Origin: a candidate division TM6 bacterium GW2011_GWF2_37_49
GTDB lineage: Bacteria; Babelota; Babeliae; Babelales; RVW-14
Assembly: GCA_000989955.1 (NCBI GenBank)
Contig: LBTE01000002.1
Coordinates: 21,326 to 85,325 of the forward strand
Reading direction: 5' to 3'
Length of the DNA stretch: 64,000 nt
Shown here: positions 47,724-56,684 of the stretch, piece after piece
Numbering within the stretch: position 1 is the stretch's first letter
Layout: each line of letters opens with the position of its first letter
Notes under the pieces: model-generated
What the model was told of the DNA's origin: nothing
Seen by the model: only the letters and a program-made list of their open reading frames with translations
Database searches by the model: none
Position numbers and translations under genes: made by a program

Positions 47724-47744
47724 ATGCTGAAACAAGTTCAGCAT
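47724..47744. repeat. palindromic repeat P3 (ATGCTGAA/TTCAGCAT)
   Basis: Same sequence as P1, located 23 bases upstream of the GIY-YIG start. Between P1 and P3 lies a 460-base unit containing the whole gene and P2. Confidence 0.8.
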
Positions 47745-47802
47745 GACAAACTGCGTTGTAACTTTATTTGAATAAGGTTTAGCATGAAAATTAACATATA
47801 TT

Positions 47803-48447
47803 TTACAGGCTTGTCATATTTTCTTTGTTAATCGATGGCGTCACAAACGATGGCAATTGGTCAATTTCAAAGCAGTTTCTGCATCGGGCTTCATAGCACT
47901 CTTCGGCACCGACCAAAATTATTGGATCAGAGTATTTTGCAGGCTTGCCATTGACTATTCTTTGCGTGTGGTAAGCATCTTTGCCGCATGTAACGCAGAT
48001 AGCCTTGAGTTTTAGCGCCTCGTCTGCGACTGCAAGCAGAGCTGGCATTATTCCAAACGGTTCGCCCCTAAAATCTAGATCAAGACCTGCAACAATCACG
48101 CGCTTGCCTGCGTCAATCAACTGATAAATAACGCCAATCATTTCTTGAGGGAAAAATTGGATCTCATCAATCCCGATAACATCGATGTTTGGGTTTGCTA
48201 GTTCAAATATCTTTTCTATGCTTAGTGGTGAGTTATTGATTATAAACGCGTTGCGTTCGCGGCCCTGGTGCGAGGATATACTTGTTGAGCACATGTTTTT
48301 GCGCTTGTCGATACTGTGCTTGACTGTCAGCACGTTTTGTTTTGCAAATTCTGCGCGTTTGAGGCGGCGTAGCAATTCTTCGGTTTTGCCAGAAAACATT
48401 GACCCACAAACAACTTCCAGGCGGCCTTTATTTTTTTTAGTATTCAT
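47803..48447 (-). CDS. tdk: thymidine kinase
   Basis: A protein of about 214 residues of the type II thymidine kinase family, which phosphorylates thymidine for dTTP salvage. The P-loop is VVCGSMFSGKTEELLRRLKR; VIGIDEIQFF holds Walker B, with VAGLDLDFRGEPFG after it. The zinc lasso is CVTCGKDAYHTQRI with CYEARCRNCF. I favour ATG 48447 (MNTKKNKG), since the 14 further codons to 48489 are not typical. Salvage of thymidine is in line with dependence on a host. Confidence 0.94.
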   Translation of the reverse strand: MNTKKNKGRLEVVCGSMFSGKTEELLRRLKRAEFAKQNVLTVKHSIDKRKNMCSTSISSHQGRERNAFIINNSPLSIEKIFELANPNIDVIGIDEIQFFPQEMIGVIYQLIDAGKRVIVAGLDLDFRGEPFGIMPALLAVADEALKLKAICVTCGKDAYHTQRIVNGKPAKYSDPIILVGAEECYEARCRNCFEIDQLPSFVTPSINKENMTSL

Positions 48448-48549
48448 TTTTGTCCATTTTCGATAATTTTTAAATTTATTCCTGACCACAGAGACTGCAG
48501 CTTAACCCAGATTTTAAATCTAGTAAAACTCTATAAAACTTGAGGATAT

Positions 48550-48619
48550 TTACTCTAAGTGCAAGGTGGTTTTGCGTTTAGATTATCTATGTGTTAAAAT
48601 GGGTTTACACTTAGAGTAA
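48550..48619 (+). promoter_or_regulatory. promoter bracketed by a 12-bp inverted repeat
   Basis: TTACTCTAAGTG (48550-48561) and CACTTAGAGTAA (48608-48619) are exact inverted copies. Between them is a good sigma-70-like promoter: TTGCGT (48572-48577), 17 bases, TAAAAT (48595-48600). The right copy would cover the transcription start. The layout is that of a paired operator controlling the downstream ATPase gene. Confidence 0.7.
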
Positions 48620-48662
48620 TGTTTTTATGAAAAATGGTTGTTTTTTGAAAGAAAGGTTATAA

Positions 48663-49823
48663 ATGCTGATAAAAAGACATTTTTGGCAAAAATTGATTAA
48701 TGATGCTTGGTTGGACCGAAACATTATCTGGTTGATGGGCGTAAGACGGGTTGGAAAAACAAGTCTTTGTCAAAGCCTGGATAACATCCAATATTTTGAT
48801 TGTGAAAGTCCTAGAACGCGACAGTTGTTTGTTGATCCTGAAGGTTTTTTAGAAAGTCAGAAGGGTAAAAATATTGTATTTGATGAGATTCATAGGCTCG
48901 ACAATCCATCCGAGCTTTTAAAGCTTGCTGCAGATCATTATTCTGATGTGAAAATTATTGCTACGGGATCCTCAACGTTGGGTGCGAGTGCAAAATTTAA
49001 AGATACTTTAACTGGCCGTAAAAATGAAATTTGGCTTCCACCAATGCTTTTTCAAGATTTGGAATTATTCGAAAATACCGATGTTCGTCATAGATTTTTG
49101 TTTGGGGGCCTGCCATCTTTTTTTATGGCAAAACAGCTGCCTGAAAAGTATTTTCAGGAATGGATTGATGCTTACTGGGCAAAGGATATACAAGATATTT
49201 TTAGCGTTGGAAAACGATTTGCCTTTCAAAAATTTACAGAGCTGTTGTTGGCAAACAGTGGAGGTATTTTTGAAGCAACTCGATACACAGCTCCTTGCGA
49301 GGTAAGCAGGCAAACAATATCAAATTATTTGAATGTTCTTGATGAAACGTTTGTTGTACACATAATCAGGCCTTTTTCTACGCATAAACCGACTGAGATT
49401 GTGATGGCGCCAAAAGTTTATGGATTTGATACCGGATTTGTATGCCACGCAAAGGGTCGAGCTGAATTTAGATCGGAAGATTTGGGATTTATGTGGGAGC
49501 ATTGCGTTTTGAACGAAATGCATGGACAGCTTCAAACTCGCTCGATAAATTACTGGCGTGATAAAGGCGGCCATGAAATTGATTTTGTTATTCGAAACAA
49601 GAAAGATAATTCGATTGCAGCGATTGAATGTAAATTTTTGGCTCAACAAGATGATTCGATGTTGGCCTCAGTCGCAAAGAATTTTCAGGCATTTCGACGT
49701 AGCTATCCGGAAGGGGATAATTTTGTTGTGGCTAGCAATGTTGATACATCGATTAAAAGGCGTTATGCAGATTTAAACATATCTTTTGTCGATGCCAAGG
49801 GGCTAATCAATTCTATTTCATAG
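48663..49823 (+). CDS. AAA_14/DUF4143-type ATPase
   Basis: A 386-residue ATPase of the AAA_14 plus DUF4143 family. Walker A GVRRVGKTSLCQSL is near residue 27, the Walker B-like NIVFDEIHRLDNP near 76, sensor IIATGSSTLG near 105, and the middle has QEWIDAYWAKDIQDIF. The C-terminal DUF4143 part has a restriction-endonuclease-like core, DKGGHEIDFVIRN and AAIECKF, the Asp-x-Val plus Glu-Cys-Lys pattern of PD-(D/E)XK nucleases. The function of the family is unsettled. It is a lone gene whose promoter is bracketed by a 12-bp inverted repeat, indicating dedicated regulation. Some relatives are spread horizontally. Confidence 0.88.
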   Translation: MLIKRHFWQKLINDAWLDRNIIWLMGVRRVGKTSLCQSLDNIQYFDCESPRTRQLFVDPEGFLESQKGKNIVFDEIHRLDNPSELLKLAADHYSDVKIIATGSSTLGASAKFKDTLTGRKNEIWLPPMLFQDLELFENTDVRHRFLFGGLPSFFMAKQLPEKYFQEWIDAYWAKDIQDIFSVGKRFAFQKFTELLLANSGGIFEATRYTAPCEVSRQTISNYLNVLDETFVVHIIRPFSTHKPTEIVMAPKVYGFDTGFVCHAKGRAEFRSEDLGFMWEHCVLNEMHGQLQTRSINYWRDKGGHEIDFVIRNKKDNSIAAIECKFLAQQDDSMLASVAKNFQAFRRSYPEGDNFVVASNVDTSIKRRYADLNISFVDAKGLINSIS

Positions 49824-49843
49824 CCGTTTATGCACAGGCACTT

Positions 49844-49998
49844 CTTGCAGTTTTTTCAAAAAACGCTTGAAATCCAGCATCAGATCATTGCTGGTAGGCC
49901 GCATCTAAAAAATTGTAAAATTGCTGTCAGGCTCGATGTACACGATGCTGCGGAATGAGATGGTCAATGTATGGTCGTATTTATCATGGTTTTGACTA
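49844..49998 (-). repeat. dispersed hairpin repeat, copy F
   Basis: The core hairpin is perfect: CCAGCA (49874-49879) and TGCTGG (49889-49894). The AT hairpin GTTTTTT-C-AAAAAAC is at 49850-49864. On the minus strand the head is CATGATAAATACGACCATACATTGA. It lies between convergent genes and abuts a terminator. Confidence 0.82.
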
Positions 49999-50011
49999 GG
50001 TGTTAAAAAAC

Positions 50012-50042
50012 AAAAATGGTGAGTGTAAAACTCACCATTTTT
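50012..50042. terminator. bidirectional terminator with 13-bp perfect stem
   Basis: AAAAATGGTGAGT (50012-50024) pairs with ACTCACCATTTTT (50030-50042), loop GTAAA. It lies between convergent genes, 24 bases past the end of the 50066 gene, and can serve both strands. Confidence 0.9.
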
Positions 50043-50065
50043 GTTTTTTGAAATAAAATTAATTA

Positions 50066-52258
50066 TTATTGTTTAGGTATATACATTGAATTGCTGCTGC
50101 CAAAAGTTGGGAAACGTGATTGGTAAGTTATTGCTTCTACAGCGTGCATTTCTTCATTTACACGCCGATTTTGTTCGTCAGAGGTGCGCGTAACCATACC
50201 TTCAACGGCGTGAATATCTGTTGGCTTTGCATAATAATAAGCTGTCGTCACTCCTTCAGCTGCTTTCACTCGAACAAATGGGCTTACTCTATCTTCTGGA
50301 TGGTCAGCATTCCACTGAACGAGATCTGCAAAATATTGATTTACTTCTGCCGATGATGGTTCTACATTTCTGAACGGGTCTGGAGTTGGTTTGTCGCCTG
50401 GAATTCTTATAGGGCGGCCAATTAATTTAAGGCCAACTTTCCCAACTGAAGCTCCTTCGGTGCATTCATATACTTTATTGAGTATGTGGTATGCGGAAGG
50501 CTCAATAATCTTTTGCATTGCACGATTTCTTGCAACATCCTGCGCCAAAGTTATTATGTGTGGATCATCTTGCATGCGACTGATTAATTCTCTTTTACTT
50601 TGTTCAGAATCCACTTTTAGTTCAAGGAGTGATGCCTGAGCTAATATTTGCGTTGCCTGATCCTGTGTTTCGACTGTTTCTGCGTTAATAGCACCATTAA
50701 CCAATGCTTTGCTTAACACGGTGACTGCCTGTTCGCGAGTGACGCCGTCTCGTACGCCAAGAGCGCCGTTTGCAGCAGATTGAGTTACTCTTTGTATGAC
50801 TACTTCAAGTGGCTCGTCAGGTCTGCCACCAAGAGCCGCTTTTAACATGTTGTGTGCTGCTTGTTCGCGAGTGACGTCGTCTTGTACGCCAAGAGCACCG
50901 TCTGTGGCAGATCGAGTTACTCTTTGTAATGCTTGTTCGCGAGTTTCGCCGTCTCGTACGCCAATAACGCCGTTTGCAGCAGATTGAGCTACTCTTTGTA
51001 TTGCCTGTTCACGAGTTTCGTTGTCTCGTACGCCAATAACGCCGTTTGCAGCAGATTGAGCTACTCTTTGTAATGCTTGTTCGCGAGTTTCGTCGTCTCG
51101 TACGCCAAGAGCACCGTCTGTGGCAGATCGAGTTACTCTTTGTAATGCTTGTTCGCGAGTTTCGTTGTCTCGTACGCCAATAACGCCGTTTGCAGCAGAT
51201 TGAGTTACTCTTTGTATGACTACTTCAAGTAGCTCGTCAGGTGCGCCACCAAGAGCAGCTTTAAGTAAGTCTTGCAATCTTCGATTAATTGAAATTTTGT
51301 TTGCAAGTACAATTTTTTGTTCATCTGTAAGACCTATAATAATTGCATTACGGTTTCCTTCCTCCGTTACGCCAAGTTCAGCATCGGTTGCTGCTTCTAA
51401 TTTATGTGCGGCCTCATCAGCTTTCGAAACGACTACAATGCCGGCTTTGGCGAATACTCCATCAACTTCAGCATGAAGATCTTCTTTGAGTGCCTGTTTT
51501 GCGTATACTACCAATTTATAGATCAACCATACGATCAAAGCCGTTACTAAAATTGAGCCGACAACAACAGCTGTGCCGATTAAAACCTTTTTCAGAATCG
51601 ACTTTTGAATGCCAAATGCTTTGACGTTGATAGCCAAAGCCAAGATGTCGTCGGTTTTGATTGAACAGGTTGGGTATGACTCTTTAATTTTTAAAATATC
51701 GCGGTATTTGTTCTCCATAAATAATCCAAACATGTTATTTCGTTGTTCGTACGAAAAGTTTGAATTATTAATGGCTGATTTGTTGAGGAATATATTAACG
51801 ATTTCAGATCTGAACGGATAAATTGGATTTTGGGCGGTCGAATTTGGATCTTGAAATGTGTACATTTCGTGTAGTGTGGTCAAATCCATGGCTTTATCCT
51901 GTGGTGTAGGCGTTTTAAATTTACTTATATCCTGCCTTAGCTCGATGTAGCTTATGTGATCAAGTTTTTGAATTAGATTGTGCATGTACTGATTTTTTTG
52001 TGGCCCAAAATCAGGATTTTGTTGGACGATTTCTAAAAGTTTTAATAAAGTAGGGCCATTTTTGGCGATGTTTGAGTCGTTTAGGCATAACTCTTGCGGC
52101 ACAACATTCATATCTTTTAATTGATTAAAAATTTCATAAACATCTTCTTGTGCCTCTTTTTTAATATCGTTAAGCGAAACAAGGCTGTCAGACATGGCAG
52201 ACAAAGCCATTGTTGAAAAGCACGCTACAGCGAACAAAAATTTAAATATATTTTTCAT
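50066..52258 (-). CDS. exported protein with 24-residue tandem repeats and one membrane segment
   Basis: A protein of about 730 residues I do not recognise. It has a signal peptide (MKNIFKFLFAVACFSTMALS), a helical N-terminal region to about residue 215, a hydrophobic segment (VLIGTAVVVGSILVTALIVW) near 220-245, then a helical region with about seven 24-residue repeats of the type RVTQSAANGVIGVRDNETRE, and a C-terminal domain of about 170 residues. Two repeat subtypes (AANGVIG and ATDGALG) alternate irregularly, and a longer unit (LKAALGG-PDE-LEVVIQ) occurs twice. ATG 52258 follows GGGGATTGAT and is preferred to the longer ORF. A structural or surface role is an inference. Confidence 0.7.
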   Translation of the reverse strand: MKNIFKFLFAVACFSTMALSAMSDSLVSLNDIKKEAQEDVYEIFNQLKDMNVVPQELCLNDSNIAKNGPTLLKLLEIVQQNPDFGPQKNQYMHNLIQKLDHISYIELRQDISKFKTPTPQDKAMDLTTLHEMYTFQDPNSTAQNPIYPFRSEIVNIFLNKSAINNSNFSYEQRNNMFGLFMENKYRDILKIKESYPTCSIKTDDILALAINVKAFGIQKSILKKVLIGTAVVVGSILVTALIVWLIYKLVVYAKQALKEDLHAEVDGVFAKAGIVVVSKADEAAHKLEAATDAELGVTEEGNRNAIIIGLTDEQKIVLANKISINRRLQDLLKAALGGAPDELLEVVIQRVTQSAANGVIGVRDNETREQALQRVTRSATDGALGVRDDETREQALQRVAQSAANGVIGVRDNETREQAIQRVAQSAANGVIGVRDGETREQALQRVTRSATDGALGVQDDVTREQAAHNMLKAALGGRPDEPLEVVIQRVTQSAANGALGVRDGVTREQAVTVLSKALVNGAINAETVETQDQATQILAQASLLELKVDSEQSKRELISRMQDDPHIITLAQDVARNRAMQKIIEPSAYHILNKVYECTEGASVGKVGLKLIGRPIRIPGDKPTPDPFRNVEPSSAEVNQYFADLVQWNADHPEDRVSPFVRVKAAEGVTTAYYYAKPTDIHAVEGMVTRTSDEQNRRVNEEMHAVEAITYQSRFPTFGSSNSMYIPKQ
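50650..51215 (-). repeat. 72-bp tandem repeat array inside the 50066 gene
   Basis: The 72-bp unit recurs about seven times, five of them contiguous (roughly 50860-51215), with unit-to-unit identity high enough that whole blocks such as the CGTACGCCAATAACGCCGTT string recur. A 57-base insert (the LKAALGG segment) interrupts the array once, and later units are diverged. Confidence 0.8.
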
Positions 52259-52439
52259 ATCAATCCCCAATAAAAACACAAATATCAAGCGCCTTAACGT
52301 CGTGTGTTAAGTTTTTTTTAGTCTATACTACTTTAATAATTTAACAATAATAATTGCCTTATTCAACCGGGCACAGCTTGAATTATTGATAAATAGAAAA
52401 TATTTAAATTGATTCAGTGAGAAATTTAAATATTTTATT

Positions 52440-55160
52440 TTAGCCTCTTTCTTCAATTTTTATCTCAGATCCACCAAGCTTTTTTTCAATTATAAAATGA
52501 ATCGGAAAATTGTCCTTGAATTCTGACAGGTGGGAAACAATGATGATTTTTAGAAAATCTTCCTGTATCGCCAAAATCGAGCTCATGACTTTTGTCAGGC
52601 CTTCTTCGTCCTGAGAGCCAAACCCCTCATCAATAATCAATGTTTGAAGTGGGGTGCCTGCTCGATTGGCAAGTAGCTTGGAGATGGCGATGCGCAGGGC
52701 AAAGTCGATGCGGAATGCCTCCCCGCCAGAGTACATTTCGTAAGGCCTGATGCCTGCGGCATCGGATATTTGAATGTCCATGGTCTCTTTGACTCCGCCA
52801 GATTTAAGGTCTCGCACAGATTCAATAAATATTTGTGCCTGGTTATCGGTGAGTTTCGCCAAAATTCTGTTGGCTTCAGTCTCAATTTCTGGAACTGCAT
52901 CTTCGATCAAAAGCGCCTGAATTCCGTTTTTGCCAAAAGTTGAAGCCAAAAATTGATAGTCCTCAATTTCTTGGTCAAGCTGTTTTAATTTGTCTTTTCG
53001 CGATTCTGCTTTCACTCTTAATTTTTCTAGTCGCCCAAGCTCGTTGTCTGCTCGGCCGATTTGAAGCGTCAAAGTCTCTTTTTGCTTTGCTACTTCTTCA
53101 ATGTTTTTTTTCAGTTCGAATATGTTTTTTTCAAGAGTAGACTCAATGTTAGGATCTATTGTTATTGCATTCAACCTGTTTGTTAATAAAACAATGTTTT
53201 TTTGTAGCTCTCGCACCTCTTTTATAAGCAGCGTTATTAAAAGCCGCCGATTGGCTTGTGCGTCAAACTCCTGTCTAAACTGAGAATAATCCTGAATTGA
53301 GGCCTCAACCCGTTTTAACTGGGCTTGCATCTCTGAATAATCGAATAATTTTTTCTTGATTTTGGCGACCTCTTGGTCAAGAACGGCTATTTTTTTAGCA
53401 GAATCTTCAAGCTCTTTATCTTTGGCAAAGTGTGTTAATCTGTCTGATTCTTGCTGTGTTAGCATGTCTTTTTCTTTGTTCAGATTGAATGCCGTTTTTG
53501 ATTCTTCAACTTCAAGCTCAGCAAGCTCTTTTTTGTAATCGGCCAGCCCTAGTTTGGTCTCTTCAATCTTTTTTGTTACATCGTCAAATTTGGCTTCCAG
53601 CTGTTTATACAGATTAAACTCTTTATCAATGTTTAAAATTTGTTTGTGCTGTTCGACAAGTATAACTTTTAATTTTTTGATGATGTTGGTTATACGTGTT
53701 AGTCGGGTATTTAAAAATATTTCAGATTTAACAAGTTTTGTACCCAAAAATTGCTTTCGCTTTGCGGTTAACATTTGCTCACAAAACGGGCAGGCAGGGT
53801 TGTGAATATCTTGAATTGCGGTTTTGCGTTCTTCCAGATCAACTTTTTCAGTCTTGAGAAAGTTACCTCTGTCGATGCATGACTGATAAAAAGCCCTTCG
53901 CTTTTCGAACTGAGCCTTGATGTTATTTGCGGCTTGTTCAAAGAGCTCTTTACCATTGAGTTTTTTTGACGTTTGTTCTTGTTCTTTGGCCATCAAGTCG
54001 AGCTTGCCGGATAAATCTTTGATGGCGGCAGATTTTTGTTGCATGATTTTTTTGTTTTGAGTTGAGGTAAATTCGCTTCTTTCTATGGCAAGTTTGAGCT
54101 CATTCAATTTTTTTTCAAAGTTGCTTTCAAGCATGACAAGCCGTTTTTGATAGAACTCTTTATTTTTGATTATCTCTTCTTGATGTTTTAATGATTCCTG
54201 TCGCAGATCTAAAAAGATTTGTTCTTTTTTTTGCAGAGTCTGTTTTTCAAGCTCAAGTTTATTGATGTCTGGTAGTTTTAGTGATTTGGCCTGAATGTTG
54301 CGCCATTGCTTGATTACTGCGCGAAGTTCAGCAATTTTTTGATCAGTTTTAGCTTGCTGGATACCAGTTTCTTTTGCAACTTGATCGAACTCTTTTTTTT
54401 GTTCTGCCAGCTTGTTTTTTTGTTCCAAATTATTTTGAAACTGAGTCTGAATTTGGATAGCTCCGCTATTCAATATTTCTAGATTTTTACAATTTTCTGC
54501 CTGAGCGGCTTTTAGCGCAGCCTCTTTTTCAAGCTCTGCGTTGATTTGTTCTTCGGTTTGGAGATGAAGCTTTTTTGCATCGTTGTAATATCGAACTTTT
54601 TCCAGCGCCGCTTGCTGGAGTTTGTCATACTTTGAAAGTCCAAGAATGTTTGCAAGAATTATTTTGCGATCGCGAGGTGATTTTTTTGAGAACTCATTTG
54701 ATTGTCCCTGGCGCAAAAATGCCGAATTGATGAATGTTTCATAATCAAGCCCGAGAGTTGTTTCAATTTTTTCCTGAGTTTGCCGAACAGTTTTTTCTGT
54801 AAGCGGAAAAAATCTATCTGATGAGGCATCATACACTTCAAAATCTAGTGCTAGTTGTGCCTTGCCGTATGTTTTTGCAAATTCGCGACGTACTCGATAA
54901 ATTGACTGGTTAAAGTCAAATTCTAAACTTACCATCATTCGGCTTTGTCCAAGCCGCAACAATCCCTCATCTGGCTTTACCGCGGCAGTAATTTTTCTGG
55001 CCTGTCCCCAGACTACCCATGTCAGTGCATCAAGCAGTGCAGATTTGCCGTTGCCATTTTTGCCGGAAAGACATATCAATGAATGCCTGGAAAAATCAAC
55101 TGTTTGCATGTTTTCGCCGTAGCTCAAAAAATTTTTAAGCTCAAGCTTTCTCGGAATCAT
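52440..55160 (-). CDS. sbcC: SbcC/Rad50-type SMC-like nuclease subunit
   Basis: A protein of about 906 residues that normally pairs with SbcD to process DNA ends and hairpins. The N-terminal ATPase half has the Walker A region LSGKNGNGKSALLDALTWVVWG near residue 35 and the QGQSNEFSKKSPRDRK Q-loop region. Two long coiled coils flank the zinc hook CPFC (HNPACPFCEQML) near residue 457. The C-terminal half has the signature YSGGEAFRIDFALRIA and Walker B QTLIIDEGFGSQDEEG. ATG 55160 (MIPRKLELKNFLSYG) is the natural start; the ORF runs further upstream. sbcD is not adjacent. Confidence 0.92.
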   Translation of the reverse strand: MIPRKLELKNFLSYGENMQTVDFSRHSLICLSGKNGNGKSALLDALTWVVWGQARKITAAVKPDEGLLRLGQSRMMVSLEFDFNQSIYRVRREFAKTYGKAQLALDFEVYDASSDRFFPLTEKTVRQTQEKIETTLGLDYETFINSAFLRQGQSNEFSKKSPRDRKIILANILGLSKYDKLQQAALEKVRYYNDAKKLHLQTEEQINAELEKEAALKAAQAENCKNLEILNSGAIQIQTQFQNNLEQKNKLAEQKKEFDQVAKETGIQQAKTDQKIAELRAVIKQWRNIQAKSLKLPDINKLELEKQTLQKKEQIFLDLRQESLKHQEEIIKNKEFYQKRLVMLESNFEKKLNELKLAIERSEFTSTQNKKIMQQKSAAIKDLSGKLDLMAKEQEQTSKKLNGKELFEQAANNIKAQFEKRRAFYQSCIDRGNFLKTEKVDLEERKTAIQDIHNPACPFCEQMLTAKRKQFLGTKLVKSEIFLNTRLTRITNIIKKLKVILVEQHKQILNIDKEFNLYKQLEAKFDDVTKKIEETKLGLADYKKELAELEVEESKTAFNLNKEKDMLTQQESDRLTHFAKDKELEDSAKKIAVLDQEVAKIKKKLFDYSEMQAQLKRVEASIQDYSQFRQEFDAQANRRLLITLLIKEVRELQKNIVLLTNRLNAITIDPNIESTLEKNIFELKKNIEEVAKQKETLTLQIGRADNELGRLEKLRVKAESRKDKLKQLDQEIEDYQFLASTFGKNGIQALLIEDAVPEIETEANRILAKLTDNQAQIFIESVRDLKSGGVKETMDIQISDAAGIRPYEMYSGGEAFRIDFALRIAISKLLANRAGTPLQTLIIDEGFGSQDEEGLTKVMSSILAIQEDFLKIIIVSHLSEFKDNFPIHFIIEKKLGGSEIKIEERG

Positions 55161-55288
55161 AATTATCTCACAGAATCTAAATTTGAAAAAAGTTTTGAAA
55201 CTTAAAAAAATAGAGGGTAACATGTTTATCTATGACACCCTAGGTTTGTTAAGAAGTTTATAGTAGTTTTGTAAAGATTGCTATTTTT

Positions 55289-56401
55289 ATGTTGATTGAT
55301 AGGCGTTATTTTCGCTATTTTGACTGGTTTAGTTTTTTTATAACTCTTTCTTTAATTTTGATAGGGTTACTCTTTGTGTTCAGCTCGACTTATCAGCCAG
55401 ATAAGCCGTACTCACTCTTTTTTAAAAAACAGATTTTGGGAATTGGTTTCGGTTTTGTAATCTATTTTTTCTTTTGCATCTTTGATTTGCGACGGCTTGC
55501 CAGATGGGGTTTTTGGGCGTATTTTTTGGTTTTATTTTTGCTCGTTTATACGATGATTGGCGGAATGGTTGGGCTTGGTGCCAAACGGTGGATATCTCTT
55601 TATTTTGTTAAATTTCAGCCATCCGAGCTTGCCAAGCTATTTTTTCCGCTTTGTATAGCCTATTTTTTGGGCGAAATTCAGTCACTGCGAAATTCCGATA
55701 CGCAAAATCTTCAGATTAAAAATTTTGTTTTTCCGCTGATGCTTTTGATGATCAGTTTTGTTTTAATTTTAAAGCAACCAGATTTGGGAACGGCGTTAAT
55801 AATTTTGTTTTCAGGATTTATTATTTTTTGGTTTATAGGGATCAGTCACGAATTTTTTCTTACACTTGCGCTGATTGGGCTTCTTGGCGCGCCATTTTTT
55901 TGGAACGTACTCAAACCATACCAGCAGCAGCGTGTTTTGGTGTTGTTTGGTTATGGTGATACAAAAAAAGAGCGGTACCAGATTGAGCAGTCCAAAATTG
56001 CCATCGGGTCTGGTGGGATTGTTGGTAAGGGGTTGTTACATGGAACGCAAAATAAATTTAATTTTTTGCCAGAGGATCATACAGATTTTATTTTTTCAGT
56101 TGTTTGCGAAGAACTGGGTTTTTTTGGAGCTTTACTGATTATTCTTTTATTTTCGATGTTGTTCACTCGAATTATTTTTATAATCAGTGCTGCTGCGACT
56201 TTGTTTGAACAGATAATTGGAATCGGACTACTGATACATATTCTGTTATCGTTTTGCATAAATCTTGGCATGGTTACTGGTGTTTTGCCGACAGTTGGTA
56301 TCCCGCTACCTCTTTTTAGCTATGGTTTATCAAATTTATGGATAACTCTGGCTAGCCTTGGCGGCTTAAATAATATTGCTATTCGAAGATTTTATTATTA
56401 A
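55289..56401 (+). CDS. rodA: RodA-type peptidoglycan glycosyltransferase (SEDS)
   Basis: A 370-residue membrane protein with about ten segments, of the FtsW/RodA/SpoVE family that polymerises lipid II in wall growth. Blocks: GLLFVFSSTYQPDKPYSLF, GAKRWISLYFVKFQPSEL, LKQPDLGTALIIL with the catalytic Asp region, GSGGIVGKGLLHGTQNKFNF and FLPEDHTDFIFSVVCEELGF, and at the end TVGIPLPLFSYGLSNLW. The length, the LPEDHTDF sequence and the absence of division genes nearby favour RodA over FtsW. It stands alone, converging on a minus-strand gene. Confidence 0.92.
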   Translation: MLIDRRYFRYFDWFSFFITLSLILIGLLFVFSSTYQPDKPYSLFFKKQILGIGFGFVIYFFFCIFDLRRLARWGFWAYFLVLFLLVYTMIGGMVGLGAKRWISLYFVKFQPSELAKLFFPLCIAYFLGEIQSLRNSDTQNLQIKNFVFPLMLLMISFVLILKQPDLGTALIILFSGFIIFWFIGISHEFFLTLALIGLLGAPFFWNVLKPYQQQRVLVLFGYGDTKKERYQIEQSKIAIGSGGIVGKGLLHGTQNKFNFLPEDHTDFIFSVVCEELGFFGALLIILLFSMLFTRIIFIISAAATLFEQIIGIGLLIHILLSFCINLGMVTGVLPTVGIPLPLFSYGLSNLWITLASLGGLNNIAIRRFYY

Positions 56402-56441
56402 TCAAAACTCTGACTAATTTTAAAATTTATCAAACATTGCG

Positions 56442-56605
56442 CCATGTCAAAACATGCATAGACAGATTGATACATCGACTATGGCTTCTCGCATGCGGCT
56501 ATTCATCAGAGCTACAAAGAAAATGATAATTTTTTAGACCCCGCCAGCAGCGTGCGATTGGATGGGGCTTGCCGAATTAAAATTTTCAAAATAAGGAAAA
56601 ATGCC
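56442..56605 (+). repeat. dispersed hairpin repeat, copy G
   Basis: The head is GTCAAAACATGCATAGACAG then TTGATACATCGA. The core is AATGATAATTTTTTAGA, but the hairpin now pairs CCCC (56539-56542) with GGGG (56564-56567). The tail includes AAAATTTTCAAAAT. It lies between convergent rodA and the barrel gene. Confidence 0.75.
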
Positions 56606-56684
56606 CCTGCCATTTACAGCTAGCTTCCAATCGTAGATTTACAACCAAACGCAAAAAGCTTTACATGGTAAAAATGTCCATTAA

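Noticed and set aside
50650..51215. Possible CRISPR array
   Set aside because: The repeats are 72 bp, contiguous without spacers, in frame within a gene and of variable sequence. No cas genes are near.
51216..51476. Plus-strand ORF opposite the repeat-protein gene
   Set aside because: It is antisense to the exported repeat protein and has a composition biased by the repeats.
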